Origin: Bog-159 sp963707465
Lineage (GTDB): Bacteria; Acidobacteriota; Terriglobia; Bryobacterales; Bryobacteraceae
Assembly: GCA_963707465.1 (NCBI GenBank)
Contig: CAVPQK010000013.1
Coordinates: 1,302,001 to 1,366,000 of the forward strand
DNA: 64,000 nt
Direction of reading: 5' to 3'
Part shown: positions 16,419-25,960 of the stretch, piece after piece
How positions within the stretch are numbered: the stretch's first letter is position 1
Layout of the letters: every line of letters begins with the position of its first letter
Translations under genes and position numbers: made by a program
The notes under the pieces: model-generated
Seen by the model: the letters and a program-made list of their open reading frames with translations, nothing else
What the model was told of the DNA's origin: nothing
Database searches by the model: none

Positions 16419-19415
16419 TCAGCGCAGACTCGCGTATTCCGCCTTGGCTTGCTTCAGGATCGGGATGTCTGGATCGGCGTCTTTCCAAAGAGTCAGGAAA
16501 TCCTGGTAGGCACTCTGCGCTTTCGTCCGGTATCCCGACAAAGCCAACGCCCTTCCGAATTGCAGGTGCGCCAGAGCGCCGATGGGGTCGCTGACCACGA
16601 TCCCGCGGTGATCGATAAGCCTCCGGAACTCCGCGGCGGCTTGGGCACCCTGGTGTAAGGCTAGATAGGCCTCGCCACGCACATAGACCGGATAGAGCGT
16701 ACCAAAGAATCCATGAAAACTGCAGCGCGGTGCACCCAGATCATAGGGGATCGCGATCTTTAGCAGTTCGATCGCCTTCGCTGGCTGCCGATGGTCCAGT
16801 GCCAGAACTGCGCGCAGAGCCGGCAGGTAACTGAATCTGACTGACGTATCCTCCGTGTATCGTTTTTCCAGGTCGCTCGCGAGTTCTTGAGCCCAGGTGG
16901 AATCCCCGGCGAGGGCCAGTGCCAACGCGGCGCCATATTCAACCTCCCGGCTCGTGGAAAGCTCACGTGCGGCGATCGCGTCGCGCCTGGCCTCCGCCGC
17001 GTTCCCGAAAAAACCTTCCCACAGCGCTAGCCCGGTTTCATCCAGAGCCGCGCGGTCCCGCTGGCCCGCTTGCTCTGCCAGGTCTGCCGCACGCCGCGCC
17101 AACCTCCTGGCTTCTTGCAGGTGGCCCGCATACGCAGAGACAAAAGCCTCGTGGTCTGAAATCCAGTCTTCCAGCCCCGATTTTCCATGCGCCAGTGCCA
17201 CTTCCCGTTCCATTCCGGGCTGGTCGCCTCTCAAAAAGGCGATGTCGTAGCGCTGGACTATGAAATCGCCGATTTCCAGCTTGCGCGCAGCGGCTTGCTG
17301 AAGGGTGTTCGCGGCTTCCTCCAGGCGGCCGAGGTACGCGTAGTTTAAGGCAAGCTGGGAGTAACCGATGGCAAGTGCAGGATCTATTCCGACAGCCCTC
17401 TTGTCTTCTTCGACCGCTTTCTCGTATTCTCCCGAGGCATCGTAAATAATCCCAGCCAAAAATACGTGCGGCATTACCTCGCGAGGATAAGTCCGCGCCC
17501 ATGATTCACAATCTTGTTGGGCCTTCTCCAGGTTTCCTGTCACGTGAAGTTCGTAGGAAGCAGTGATAAAGAACTTCTCCCGGTCACTGGCACGATCGCG
17601 CAACCGATAGGCCCTGGTCGTGCTCTCCACAGAAAGGGCAGACTCTCCCATATCGCCGTACATGAGCCCCAGCGCTGCGTGCGCCGCTGCGAATTGGGGG
17701 TCGATCTCAATGGCGCGCTGGAAGAAAGGCACGCCGGTAATAGAACCTGAGAAGCCGGTCTTCAGGCCCGCGCTATAAGCTTTCAAGGCTTCGAGCGATG
17801 GCGTGGTCGCCTCGGCGAGCGGAGTGTCGTGCTTTTCGACCGTCGAGAGCGACTCGCCGACCCGCGTCCTGAATTTACTGGCAATCTGGCTCAGGGCATT
17901 CAGGACATCTTCCTTGCGTACCGCTTGCGCCTGCTCCTCGTCGAGGACTTCTCCGGTGCGGCAGGTCTTTGCGCGCAACCCTAATACGTATTGGCTCCCA
18001 AGGCTGGCAATCGAACCATCCAGGACAGCGGCACTAGAGGTTCGCTCGCAAATCTCCATGGCGAGCTCCGCAGTAAGCGGCGCATCCGCCGGCTGGCCCA
18101 TCAGACGCAGCGTCTGGTGGACACGCTGTTCGGAGACCAGCCGGAGGAAGGGCGACTGTTCAAGCTGCACGGCCAACCCTTGGCGCAGCGCCCCGTCAAA
18201 CACCGGATCGCCCGTGGTGTTCGTGAAATCGGCGAGGACGATCGTGTCCTTATCCGTGAGCTTCGGTGCGCGGTGGAGATAGAAGTAACCCGCGACGAAG
18301 AATGCCAGCGCAGCCGCGGCCAAAGGGATGGCCAGGGGCCAACGTTTTGCTCCGGGCTTCGCGCTGGTTGTCATCCGGCCCGAATCGGACTCGCGCTGCA
18401 GCCGTTGGAGGTCCGTGCGAATCTCCAAAGCATGCTGGTAGCGCAGCGCATGTTCGGGCTCCAGGCATTTGGATATGATGCGCTCCAGCTCCGGCGGCGC
18501 GCCGGCTTTCAACCGGACCGCACCTTTGAGATGCACGCCCGTGGCCATCTCATAAAGCACGAGCCCGAAGGAGAACAGGTCGGTGCGCGCGTCCAACGGC
18601 CTTCCAAGCTCCTGCTCGGGCGACATGTAGCCGACCGTGCCTAGCGCGGTGCCTGGCTTGGTGATGGGCTCTTCGGCGCCATCCAGTGCGCCCAGCCGTG
18701 CGAGGCCGAAGTCCAGGATCTTGGCGTGGTCTCGCAGTGTGATGAAAATGTTGGCCGGCTTGATATCGCGGTGGACGATGCCGGCGTTGTGGGCGGCATC
18801 CAACGCATCGGCGATTTCAATTCCGAGCGCCAACACCAGTTCCATTTCCAAGGAGCCCTCGGCGATCCGCTGCTTCAGCGTGATGCCCTCCAAGTACTCC
18901 ATGACGATGAAGGAGACGCCGTCCTGCTCGCCGATATCGTGAATCGTGCAGATGTTCGGATGGTTCAAAGCCGAAGCGGCGCGCGCTTCGCGCTGAAAAC
19001 GATTCAAGGCTTCCGGATCGCGGGCGAAGTCGTCGGATAAAAACTTGAGTGCCACAAAGCGATGGAGCCGGGAGTCCTCCGCCTTATAGACCACGCCCAT
19101 TCCACCGCCGCCCAACTTTCCCACAATGCGGTAATGGGAGACGGTCCGGCCAACTGGGGAATCGGCGCCTTCGGGCGCGTCTTCACTCCGCTCACGCGCG
19201 ATCGCCAGCGCGGCCAGCTCCAGCGCGGGGCCCTCCAGGAAACTTCCGGCCTGCCGTTGCGAGGCCAGCAGCGAACGGACCTCGCGCTCCAGGACCTTGT
19301 CGCCAGCGCACGCGTGGCGTATAAACGCGGCCTGCGCGTCCGGCGAACGCTCCAACGCGGCCTGCAGCAGCTCGTCGACCCGTTTAAACTGTTCAGAATC
19401 CATCGGCCGCCGCAC
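16419..19415 (-). CDS. Transmembrane Ser/Thr protein kinase with TPR sensor tail
   Basis: 998 residues. The PknB-like kinase domain (about 94-335) has the glycine loop LGGGGMG (101-107), Lys124, catalytic HRDIKPAN (215-222), DFG (235-237) and SPE (265-267). After FSFGLVLYEMATG the chain goes directly to VHLKGAVRLKAGAPPELERI. Relatives carry about 15-20 more residues there (pattern AFxGxTxxxIxxxIL), so part of the lower lobe is missing. One membrane helix lies at about 380-400. The periplasmic part begins with a TolB/adenylate-cyclase-like domain (DTIVLADFTNTTGDPVFDGALRQGL), then TPR repeats to the end. It overlaps the sigma-factor gene by 23 bp, so the two form an operon in which the kinase probably feeds the ECF response. 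Confidence 0.92.
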   Translation of the reverse strand: MRRPMDSEQFKRVDELLQAALERSPDAQAAFIRHACAGDKVLEREVRSLLASQRQAGSFLEGPALELAALAIARERSEDAPEGADSPVGRTVSHYRIVGKLGGGGMGVVYKAEDSRLHRFVALKFLSDDFARDPEALNRFQREARAASALNHPNICTIHDIGEQDGVSFIVMEYLEGITLKQRIAEGSLEMELVLALGIEIADALDAAHNAGIVHRDIKPANIFITLRDHAKILDFGLARLGALDGAEEPITKPGTALGTVGYMSPEQELGRPLDARTDLFSFGLVLYEMATGVHLKGAVRLKAGAPPELERIISKCLEPEHALRYQHALEIRTDLQRLQRESDSGRMTTSAKPGAKRWPLAIPLAAAALAFFVAGYFYLHRAPKLTDKDTIVLADFTNTTGDPVFDGALRQGLAVQLEQSPFLRLVSEQRVHQTLRLMGQPADAPLTAELAMEICERTSSAAVLDGSIASLGSQYVLGLRAKTCRTGEVLDEEQAQAVRKEDVLNALSQIASKFRTRVGESLSTVEKHDTPLAEATTPSLEALKAYSAGLKTGFSGSITGVPFFQRAIEIDPQFAAAHAALGLMYGDMGESALSVESTTRAYRLRDRASDREKFFITASYELHVTGNLEKAQQDCESWARTYPREVMPHVFLAGIIYDASGEYEKAVEEDKRAVGIDPALAIGYSQLALNYAYLGRLEEAANTLQQAAARKLEIGDFIVQRYDIAFLRGDQPGMEREVALAHGKSGLEDWISDHEAFVSAYAGHLQEARRLARRAADLAEQAGQRDRAALDETGLALWEGFFGNAAEARRDAIAARELSTSREVEYGAALALALAGDSTWAQELASDLEKRYTEDTSVRFSYLPALRAVLALDHRQPAKAIELLKIAIPYDLGAPRCSFHGFFGTLYPVYVRGEAYLALHQGAQAAAEFRRLIDHRGIVVSDPIGALAHLQFGRALALSGYRTKAQSAYQDFLTLWKDADPDIPILKQAKAEYASLR

Positions 19416-19992
19416 CTGTCAATTCGCGATAGAGCCACGCTTTGGCGGTGCTCCAATCGCGCATCACTGTGACGGGCGACACCTTGAGCACTTCGGCAGT
19501 CTCTGCCACGCTGAGTCCGCCAAAGAAGCGCATTTCCACCACCTGCACTTTGCGTGGATCGAACTGCGCCAGAGCGTTCATCGCGTCATCCAGCGCGGCC
19601 AGGTCGGTGGTCTGACCGCCGCCCACCACCGCGGCTTCTTCCAGGGGGACATGCGCCACGCCGCCGCCGCGTTTCAGGTTCTGGCGCCGCGCATGCTCTA
19701 CCAGAATACGCCGCATCAACTGGGCCGAAACCGCGAAGAAATGCGCGCGATCCTGCCACTGCATCCGCTTGTAATCCACCAGACGCATGTAGGCCTCGTG
19801 CACCAAGGCCGTCGCCTGCAGGCTGTGGCCGGGACGCTCGCGTTCCATGAAACGGCGCGCTAAGCGATGGAGTTCGCCGTAAACAATGGGGGTCAGCATT
19901 TCGAGAGCATGCTGATCTCCGCCGCTCCAGGCGCGCAGCAGCTTGCTGACGTCGCTCACATCCGGCCCGCCGGGTTGTGCCGCCTTCTGCAT
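19393..19992 (-). CDS. ECF-family RNA polymerase sigma factor
   Basis: 199 residues. Region 2 is GELHRLARRFMERERPGHSLQ with ATALVHEAYMRLVD; region 4 is QVVEMRFFGGLSVAETAEVL with VSPVTVMRDWSTAKAWL. This is the TIGR02999-type ECF subgroup common in acidobacteria and planctomycetes, typically encoded next to a Ser/Thr kinase and without a classical anti-sigma factor, as here. The overlap with the kinase start (19393-19415) indicates coupled expression. The intergenic space to 20108 holds divergent promoters. Confidence 0.92.
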   Translation of the reverse strand: MQKAAQPGGPDVSDVSKLLRAWSGGDQHALEMLTPIVYGELHRLARRFMERERPGHSLQATALVHEAYMRLVDYKRMQWQDRAHFFAVSAQLMRRILVEHARRQNLKRGGGVAHVPLEEAAVVGGGQTTDLAALDDAMNALAQFDPRKVQVVEMRFFGGLSVAETAEVLKVSPVTVMRDWSTAKAWLYRELTGAAADGF

Positions 19993-20107
19993 CGCCCGCC
20001 CTTTGAATTATACCGCTCGAAACTTTCGCCCCTTTGGATGATAGTTCCGTTTGGCCTTCTGCGCCTATCTGAATAGGCGCATCCGGCGCATGACAGAGAG
20101 GAAACTT

Positions 20108-21259
20108 ATGAAGACGATCATGATTTCGATTACCGCGGGCGCTTTGCTCGCCGCGTTTGCAATGGCACAAGCACCAAGCTATACCGTCACCGATTTAGGC
20201 GCGGTGGGCGCGACGCCCGGCCAGCCGTTCTACATTGCCCCCAATGGCCTGATCGCCGGTGCGGCGGCCGCACCTAACGGCGCAATGCAAGCCAAGCTTT
20301 GGTACAAGAAACTGCAGATGGACATCGGCAAGGCCGGGCTCGGAGGGGCAAACACCGTAGCATTTAGCGTTAACGGGACGGGCCAAGCTGTAGGTGAAGC
20401 GGAAACCTCGACATTGGATCCAAACGGTGAAGACTTTTGCGGCTTCAAAGCGCTGGGGCTGCCCTCGACGGGGAACTCCTGTCTGCCGTTCGTGTGGCAA
20501 AATGGCGCGTTGACCCCGCTGCCGACGCTGGGCGGAAACAACGGTGCCGTCAACCAGATCAACAAAAACAGTGAGATGGCCGGGTTGGCCGAAACAGCCA
20601 CGCCGGACCCGGGCTGCCCAGCACCTCAGGTGCTCCAGTTTAAGCCCGTGACGTGGTCAAGTGGCAAGATTCGTGAACTGGTTACGCTGGACGGAGACCG
20701 GGACGGCGCCGCCTTCGCGATAAACGACAACGGCCAGGTTGCCGGCGCATCCGGACAGTGCTCAGCATTCAATTCGAGTATTCTGGAAAACCTTCAGCCT
20801 CTGCACGCCTTGCTGTGGCAAGGAGACAATGTGACGGACCTCGGCAACCTCGGCGGATCGGGAAAAGGGTTCGGAAATCTCGCTCTAAACCTCAATAACC
20901 AAGGTCAGGTCGTAGGTCAATCGGACCTGTCCGGTGACGCGAGCTTTCACGCTTTCCTGTGGACCAAGCAGGCCGGTATCGAAGACCTCGGCACGCTTAC
21001 GGGTGACGTGAACAGCGTCGCTCTCGGCATCAACGACACTGGCGAGATAGTCGGCTTGTCCCTGGACGCAGAATTCGACCCACATCCGTATCTTTGGCAG
21101 AACGGCGTAATGACCAACCTCAACAGCCTCGTTCCTGCGGACTCTCCGTTGTATCTGTTGCTGGCATGCTCCATCAATTCCAGCGGGGAGATCGTGGGCT
21201 TAGGGGTGACCAGTACCGGCGCGGTTCACGGCTATCTGGCCACACCGAACAGCAAGTGA
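20108..21259 (+). CDS. Secreted HAF-repeat protein
   Basis: 383 residues from ATG 20108, behind a gagaggaaac ribosome site; signal peptide MKTIMISITAGALLAAFAMA. The rest consists of HAF-type extracellular repeats, each with a core such as AFAINDNGQVAGAS, ALNLNNQGQVVGQS and ALGINDTGEIVGLS, joined by HAFLWTKQAGIEDLGTL-like links. These form a propeller-like extracellular protein of unknown ligand. It is divergent from the ECF sigma gene and could be a target of it, but I see no promoter evidence for that. Confidence 0.8.
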   Translation: MKTIMISITAGALLAAFAMAQAPSYTVTDLGAVGATPGQPFYIAPNGLIAGAAAAPNGAMQAKLWYKKLQMDIGKAGLGGANTVAFSVNGTGQAVGEAETSTLDPNGEDFCGFKALGLPSTGNSCLPFVWQNGALTPLPTLGGNNGAVNQINKNSEMAGLAETATPDPGCPAPQVLQFKPVTWSSGKIRELVTLDGDRDGAAFAINDNGQVAGASGQCSAFNSSILENLQPLHALLWQGDNVTDLGNLGGSGKGFGNLALNLNNQGQVVGQSDLSGDASFHAFLWTKQAGIEDLGTLTGDVNSVALGINDTGEIVGLSLDAEFDPHPYLWQNGVMTNLNSLVPADSPLYLLLACSINSSGEIVGLGVTSTGAVHGYLATPNSK

Positions 21260-21296
21260 GAGGCCGTCAAGAGCGTGGTCAGCATTTTGGTGCGTG

Positions 21297-21596
21297 TCCT
21301 CGGCGGGCCCGGGATTAGAGCGTGGCTGAACGAGGCCGAAATCGACCTTCGCCCCATCGCGCGGCAGCAAGACGTACAGCAGCTTCACGTCGCGATGGGC
21401 GACGCCGGCGGGATGGGCCGGCGCAAGAGCGTCGACAATCTGCGTGGCCGATTTCAAAGCCTGATCGAGTGGCAGTGCGCCCTTGGAACAGGGAGCCGGT
21501 GTCGCGGACTTTGTAGATTTCGCCGATGCCACCGGCTCCTCTGGGAAAGAGGATTTCGTTGGGTCCGACTTCTGTGCCTGGAGAGGGCGGCATTCG
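21297..21596 (-). pseudogene. Remnant of a Ser/Thr protein kinase gene
   Basis: Two kinase fragments lie in different frames. The first, PPSPGTEVGPNEILFPRGAG with GIGEIYKVRDT, is a glycine-loop N-lobe start. The second, IVDALAPAHPAGVAHRDVK with LLPRDGAKVDFGL, is the catalytic loop and DFG. Only about 30 bp separate them where an intact kinase needs roughly 80 residues, and the DFG context is degenerate. The gene is dead. It lies directly 5' of tRNA-Val, at the edge of a region with other gene fragments. Confidence 0.7.
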
Positions 21597-21724
21597 CTTG
21601 ATAGAGTTTTGATACAGTCCTGCAGGGATTCACCCAAGAGCAGGTGCCCTATATCAAAACCCGGTATTTGCCCGTAGGCCAACGAAGCCCACATGTGGTG
21701 TAGAATGTATGGAGTAGTTGCCAC

Positions 21725-21801
21725 GGGCGCGTAGCTCAGTTGGTTAGAGCGCCTGCTTCACACGCAGGAGGTCACAGGTTCGAGTCCTGTCGCGCCCACC
21801 A
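21725..21801 (+). tRNA. tRNA-Val (anticodon CAC)
   Basis: Cloverleaf of 77 bases: acceptor gggcgcg/cgcgccc, D-arm gctc-agttggttaga-gagc type, anticodon stem cctgc/gcagg with loop ttcacac (anticodon CAC reading GUG), T-arm acagg-ttcgagt-cctgt, and an encoded CCA at 21799-21801. The tRNA is flanked by remnants of unrelated genes, consistent with past insertions at a tRNA. Confidence 0.95.
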
Positions 21802-21869
21802 TGAAAATCCTCCTTGGCTTGCACAGCCGGAGCTCGTGCCATGCCGGCACATTCAAGAATTCCCCAGGG

Positions 21870-22110
21870 GGCACCGTAGAGCCAGAACGACGTCCGCCAA
21901 CGCCGCGCTGGTGAAGCAAAGCGCTCCGTCGCCAGCACCTGCGGCTCGCGATGAGAATATTGCCGCAACGGATTTCCGAACAACAAATTCGTGAATGCCA
22001 GCAGGCTCATGCCTTGATGATGCGCCATCCACATGCGCACCGGCTCGGCGCCGGCGTAAATCGTAGGCGTCGAGAGAGAGAAGATCGAAGGCATAGCACG
22101 AAACAGGGAA
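21870..22110 (-). pseudogene. Fragment of a cyclic beta-glucan synthase / GH94-type gene
   Basis: Translation on the minus strand gives RVASLFRAMPSIFSLSTPT, then VRMWMAHHQGMSLLAFTNLL and REPQVLATERF. The MAHHQGMSLL..NLL block followed by EPQVLATE is a hallmark of the large NdvB/glycosyltransferase-36 glucan synthases of some 2,800 residues. Only about 75 residues are left and a stop lies just upstream, so it is a relic. It lies about 70 bp beyond the tRNA-Val CCA end. Confidence 0.6.
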
Positions 22111-22285
22111 GCGACGCGGCCTTCTCATCGAGCGGGCCGTGTCGGGGCACCGATTGGCGTGTTGAAGCAAGCCCAGAAAGACGGTGGGCGAGGCACCGAA
22201 TCAAGGCATCGCAAGCGAATGACGATGATACGAACCACGCCCACTACTCAAATTGAACCCGGCTGCGCGGGCGCTGAGTGATCGG

Positions 22286-22579
22286 CTACTTCCAGCGGCC
22301 TTCAACGAACACATAACCGCCCTTGCGGTGAACGTACCGCGGAGCCACCCAGACTGCGTGCGGCCGCGGCGGCAGATCCCAATGTCCCGGCGTCCAGACA
22401 TAGGCATTGCCATCCCAGCGGTGATATCCGCCTATCCAGACGTGATTGGGGCTAGGCGCCACACCGCGAGATTCCACGATGGCCCGCGGCGGCGCGGTCT
22501 TTATGACCACGTCTGCCGCGTACGTTGAACCGATTCCAAGTGCGATACCGAACAGTGCAGTCAATAACAATTTGCGCAT
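22286..22579 (-). CDS. YXWGXW-repeat secreted protein, paralogue 1
   Basis: 97 residues: signal peptide MRKLLLTALFGIALGIGSTYA, then two aromatic repeats, NHVWIGGYHRWDGNAYVWTP with GHWDLPPRPHAVWV, and a final GGYVFVEGRWK. It belongs to the YXWGXW/BcpO-like small exported proteins of unknown function. A second copy at 55659 has the same architecture. Confidence 0.8.
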   Translation of the reverse strand: MRKLLLTALFGIALGIGSTYAADVVIKTAPPRAIVESRGVAPSPNHVWIGGYHRWDGNAYVWTPGHWDLPPRPHAVWVAPRYVHRKGGYVFVEGRWK

Positions 22580-22599
22580 CTAATTTCCTCCCACTTTAT

Positions 22600-22710
22600 G
22601 TGGAGCAAACTGAGGGCCATCCCGAGTATGGCCGGAAGATGGTGGATGATCATACAAGGGCGAACGACGAATTGAACAAAGCCTACGTCAAGGCGCAAGT
22701 GAAGGACGGG
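22600..22710 (+). pseudogene. Possible fragment of a DUF4142-type protein
   Basis: The plus-strand frame contains EGHPEYGRKMVDDHTRANDE followed by LNKAYVKAQ, resembling the conserved AxxMVxDHTxANxELxxLA helix of DUF4142 exported proteins. The rest of the fold is absent and the sequence downstream is unrelated. It lies between the YXWGXW and Hsp20 genes. Confidence 0.35.
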
Positions 22711-22861
22711 ATCGAACACAGCCGACCGCTCGCAGTGACTACCGGCGTATGCAAGAGCACAGCGCAAGGATGCCGGTGTAGCGACGCTCACATTGGAACG
22801 CCGTTCGCGTCTTGAACCTCCTGCCGCCCGGCGCGCAGAATGGAAGTATAGGAGACATTTT

Positions 22862-23380
22862 ATGGCAGCAACAGCGGCTCAAAGCCGATCCCCCGAGACA
22901 GAACGCAGCGTCGCGCGACGGCCGGAGTACAATCCGTTGCGGGACACTCTCAACGTTGGTCCATTCGCCATGATGAGGCGCCTCTCCGAGGAAATGGAGC
23001 GGGCCTTTGCGAGCACCTTTGGTCTTTCCCGGAGCGTTGGCGAAGCGCGATTATGGTACCCGGCCATCGAGGTTCGTGAGAAGGATGGGAACCTGGAGAT
23101 CGCCGCCGAACTTCCCGGCATGAAGAGGGAAGATGTCAAGGTGGAGTGCACGGAAGAGGGCGTCGTTATTCAAGGAGAGAGACGCCAGGAACACGACGAG
23201 ACGCAATCGGGATTCCGCCGCTCGGAGCGGAGCTATGGCAGCTTCTATCGCATGATTCCTCTGCCGTCAGGGGCTGAAACCGACAAGGCGAAGGCCGAGT
23301 TCAAGGATGGCTTGCTGCAGGTCCGCGTGCCGATCCCCGAAAGTCGAAAGCAGACTCGTCAGATTCCAATCGCGTCGTAG
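22862..23380 (+). CDS. Hsp20 / alpha-crystallin small heat-shock protein
   Basis: 172 residues from ATG 22862, preceded by a weak purine-rich site. The alpha-crystallin domain covers about residues 58-155, with WYPAIEVREKDGNLEIAAEL, PGMKREDVKVECTEEGVVIQ, GERR, and the closing GLLQVRVPIPE. The N-terminus (SPETERSVARRPEYNPLRDT) is the variable oligomerisation arm. It acts as an ATP-independent holdase. No CIRCE element or ROSE-like thermometer is obvious upstream. It lies in a zone of gene remnants and may have been acquired. Confidence 0.92.
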   Translation: MAATAAQSRSPETERSVARRPEYNPLRDTLNVGPFAMMRRLSEEMERAFASTFGLSRSVGEARLWYPAIEVREKDGNLEIAAELPGMKREDVKVECTEEGVVIQGERRQEHDETQSGFRRSERSYGSFYRMIPLPSGAETDKAKAEFKDGLLQVRVPIPESRKQTRQIPIAS

Positions 23381-23403
23381 GCCATCGTTGCCCATCCGTG
23401 AGC

Positions 23404-23434
23404 GCCGCGGGCTCGGACCGGCGTAGCCCGCGGC
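23404..23434 (+). terminator. Strong hairpin after the Hsp20 gene
   Basis: Perfect 10-bp arms gccgcgggct / agcccgcggc with an 11-base loop, 24 bp past the Hsp20 stop. There is no T-tract, so it may stabilise the mRNA end or act with Rho instead of being a simple intrinsic terminator. The remaining space up to 23670 shows nothing else. Confidence 0.45.
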
Positions 23435-23670
23435 TCAGGCGCACGGCTGCCGCTGCGCGCAACTGCGCCAGTGGAACTGGGGGCGGCATCGCACTAATCC
23501 CAGGCTTGGACACCCGCTCGGCCGCGATTCTGTTGATAGTAGATATCGCGGTCGCCATCGGCAAGTTGCACCTGCGCCATGGATTCTTAGTGCGCCACGC
23601 CGCGCGCCTGCATGGGCGCAACCACCTAATGTCCTCGCCCTAGATCGACTACAATGGCGGAGAGTCGATC

Positions 23671-25863
23671 ATGAAAGACATTCTCCTGCCGAAGCGGTTT
23701 GCCGTCATCGTCGCGATAGCGTTTGCGTGCTGCGCTCTGCAGGCGGCGGACGTTGGCGACGCGGCGCGCTGGGAAAAGCAAGCCCGCGATGTGACCATCG
23801 TCCGGGACGACTGGGGAATCGCACACGTGTACGGTAAGACCGACGCGAACGCTGTTTTTGGGGCGATCTATGCCCAAGCCGAGGATGACTTCAATCGCGT
23901 GGAAACGAACTACCTCAACTCGATGGGGCGACTGGCGGAGGCGGAGGGCGAGTCCAGAATCTATCAGGATCTGCGGATGAAACTGTTCATCGATCCGGTA
24001 GAGCTGAAAACGTTGTATGCGGCGAGCCCGGCGTGGCTGAAGGTGCTGATGAACGCCTGGGCCGACGGCCTGAACTTCTACCTCTCCAAGCATCCGAACG
24101 TGAAGCCGAGGGTCATCCGGCGATTCGAGCCATGGATGGCGCTGAGCTTTACCGAAGGGAGCATCGGCGGCGATATCGAGAGGGTCAACCTGAGCCAACT
24201 GGCGGCGTTCTACCGGAAGGCTCCGGCCGGCGCACCGCACGCAGCGAAGGAAAGTGACTACGATGTGGAGCCTACAGGTTCGAACGGCGCGGCGATCGCG
24301 CCCTCGAATACGGTTGGCCATCACGCGCTGCTGCTGATCAATCCACATACCTCCTTCTTCTTCCGGTCTGAGTTACAGATGGTGAGCGACGAAGGGCTGG
24401 ATGCGTACGGCGCGGCGACGTGGGGCCAGTTCTTCATTTACCAGGGCTTCAACAACCGCGCCGGCTGGATGCATACGTCGAGCGGAGTGGATGCGGTGGA
24501 TGAGTACCTGGAAACGGTAATGAAGAAGGGCGACGGCTACGTTTACAAGTACGGAAACGGCGAGCGTCCGGTGACAGCCAAAGAGATCACGGTACCGTAC
24601 AAAAAAGGCGCGAGCCTGGCGGACATGAAATTCACCGCATACTACACGCATCACGGGCCCGTCATCCGCGAGGCCGGCGGCAAATGGGTGAGCATCCGGC
24701 TGATGCAGGAGCCGGTGAAGGCGCTGACGCAATCGTACATGCGTACAAAAGCAACGGACTATAAGGCCTATCGGCAAACCATGGAGTTGAAGGCGAACTC
24801 GTCGAACAATACGATCTTCGCGGATGCGGATGGAGATATCGCTTACTTCCACGGCAACTTCATTCCGCGGCGCGACACTCACTATGACTGGACAAAACCG
24901 GTGGACGGCAGTAATCCGGCGACGGAGTGGAAAGGATTGCTGGAGATCGACGAGACGCCGCACTTGCTCAATCCGAAGAGCGGATGGTTGTATAACTCGA
25001 ATAACTGGCCGTGGTCGGCAGCGGGTGAGAGCAGTCCGAAGAAGGAAGACTATCCGGCTTACGTGGAGACTGGCGGCGAGTCGGCGCGCGGACTGCACGC
25101 GGTGCGGGCACTGGCGGGCAAGAGGGATTTCACGCTCGAATCACTGATAGCGGCAGCCTATGACAGCTACCTGACGTGGTTCGAGAAGCCGATGCCGGCG
25201 CTGATCAAGGCATGGGACGCGACACCGGCCGCGAATCCGTTGAAGGCGAAAGTGGCGGATCAGATCGAAGCGCTGCGCGGGTGGGATCTTCGATGGGCGA
25301 CGAATTCGATGGCCACGTCGCTGGCGGTATTCTGGGGCGATGAGGTGTGGCGGCTTTTCGGCGCGGACGCCAGACAGGCGGGGGTTAGTGTGGACGATTA
25401 CGCCGCCAACAAAGTAGCGCCTGAGGACTTGTTGCAATCGTTGGCCGCGGCGTCGGCCACGTTGGCGACGGATTTCGGAAGCTGGCGGACACCCTGGGGC
25501 GATATCAATCGATTCCAGCGCCTTACCGGCGACATTGTGCAGCCCTTCACCGACGCCGGGCCAAGCATACCGGTAGGGTTCACATCGTCGAAGTGGGGGT
25601 CGCTGGCGTCGTTTGGAGCGCATGCCTATCCGGGAACGAAGAAGTGGTATGGGACCAGCGGGAACAGCTTCGTAGCGGTGGTGGAGTTCGGCAAAACGGT
25701 GCATGCCATGGCGGTAACGGCGGGCGGCGAAAGCGGCGATCCGTGGTCCAAGCATTTCAACGACGAGGCGAAGCGATATGCGACGGGCGACTTGCGCGAG
25801 GTGTACTTCTACCGGCCGCAATTGAGAGGGCACACGGAGAAGGAATATCATCCAGGCAGTTGA
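23671..25863 (+). CDS. Penicillin-acylase-family N-terminal-nucleophile hydrolase
   Basis: 730 residues: signal peptide, then VTIVRDDWGIAHVYGKTD and AIYAQAEDDFNRVETN at the alpha-chain start. Autocatalytic processing is expected before the nucleophile Ser204 in PTGSNGAAIAPSNT; the beta chain would begin there. The family blocks GAATWGQFFIYQGFNNRAGW, HHGPVI and FADADGDIAYFHGNFIPRR follow. Periplasmic amidases of this kind cleave acyl-homoserine lactones, beta-lactams or N-acyl amino acids; the substrate cannot be told from sequence. Transcribed alone. Confidence 0.9.
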   Translation: MKDILLPKRFAVIVAIAFACCALQAADVGDAARWEKQARDVTIVRDDWGIAHVYGKTDANAVFGAIYAQAEDDFNRVETNYLNSMGRLAEAEGESRIYQDLRMKLFIDPVELKTLYAASPAWLKVLMNAWADGLNFYLSKHPNVKPRVIRRFEPWMALSFTEGSIGGDIERVNLSQLAAFYRKAPAGAPHAAKESDYDVEPTGSNGAAIAPSNTVGHHALLLINPHTSFFFRSELQMVSDEGLDAYGAATWGQFFIYQGFNNRAGWMHTSSGVDAVDEYLETVMKKGDGYVYKYGNGERPVTAKEITVPYKKGASLADMKFTAYYTHHGPVIREAGGKWVSIRLMQEPVKALTQSYMRTKATDYKAYRQTMELKANSSNNTIFADADGDIAYFHGNFIPRRDTHYDWTKPVDGSNPATEWKGLLEIDETPHLLNPKSGWLYNSNNWPWSAAGESSPKKEDYPAYVETGGESARGLHAVRALAGKRDFTLESLIAAAYDSYLTWFEKPMPALIKAWDATPAANPLKAKVADQIEALRGWDLRWATNSMATSLAVFWGDEVWRLFGADARQAGVSVDDYAANKVAPEDLLQSLAAASATLATDFGSWRTPWGDINRFQRLTGDIVQPFTDAGPSIPVGFTSSKWGSLASFGAHAYPGTKKWYGTSGNSFVAVVEFGKTVHAMAVTAGGESGDPWSKHFNDEAKRYATGDLREVYFYRPQLRGHTEKEYHPGS

Positions 25864-25960
25864 GACGCAGGACTTGGTGAGCCATTTCACAGAATAGGCA
25901 CGGCGGGCGGATCGAGTGGTAGCCGCGTTGCTGGGAGACCATCAAGGAGGGACAACTTGT

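Noticed and set aside
21744..21830. Coding frame ending GRDRTRTCDLLRVKQAL
   Set aside because: This is the translation of the tRNA-Val gene itself, a well-known annotation artefact; only the upstream MAHHQGMSLL part is a real gene remnant.
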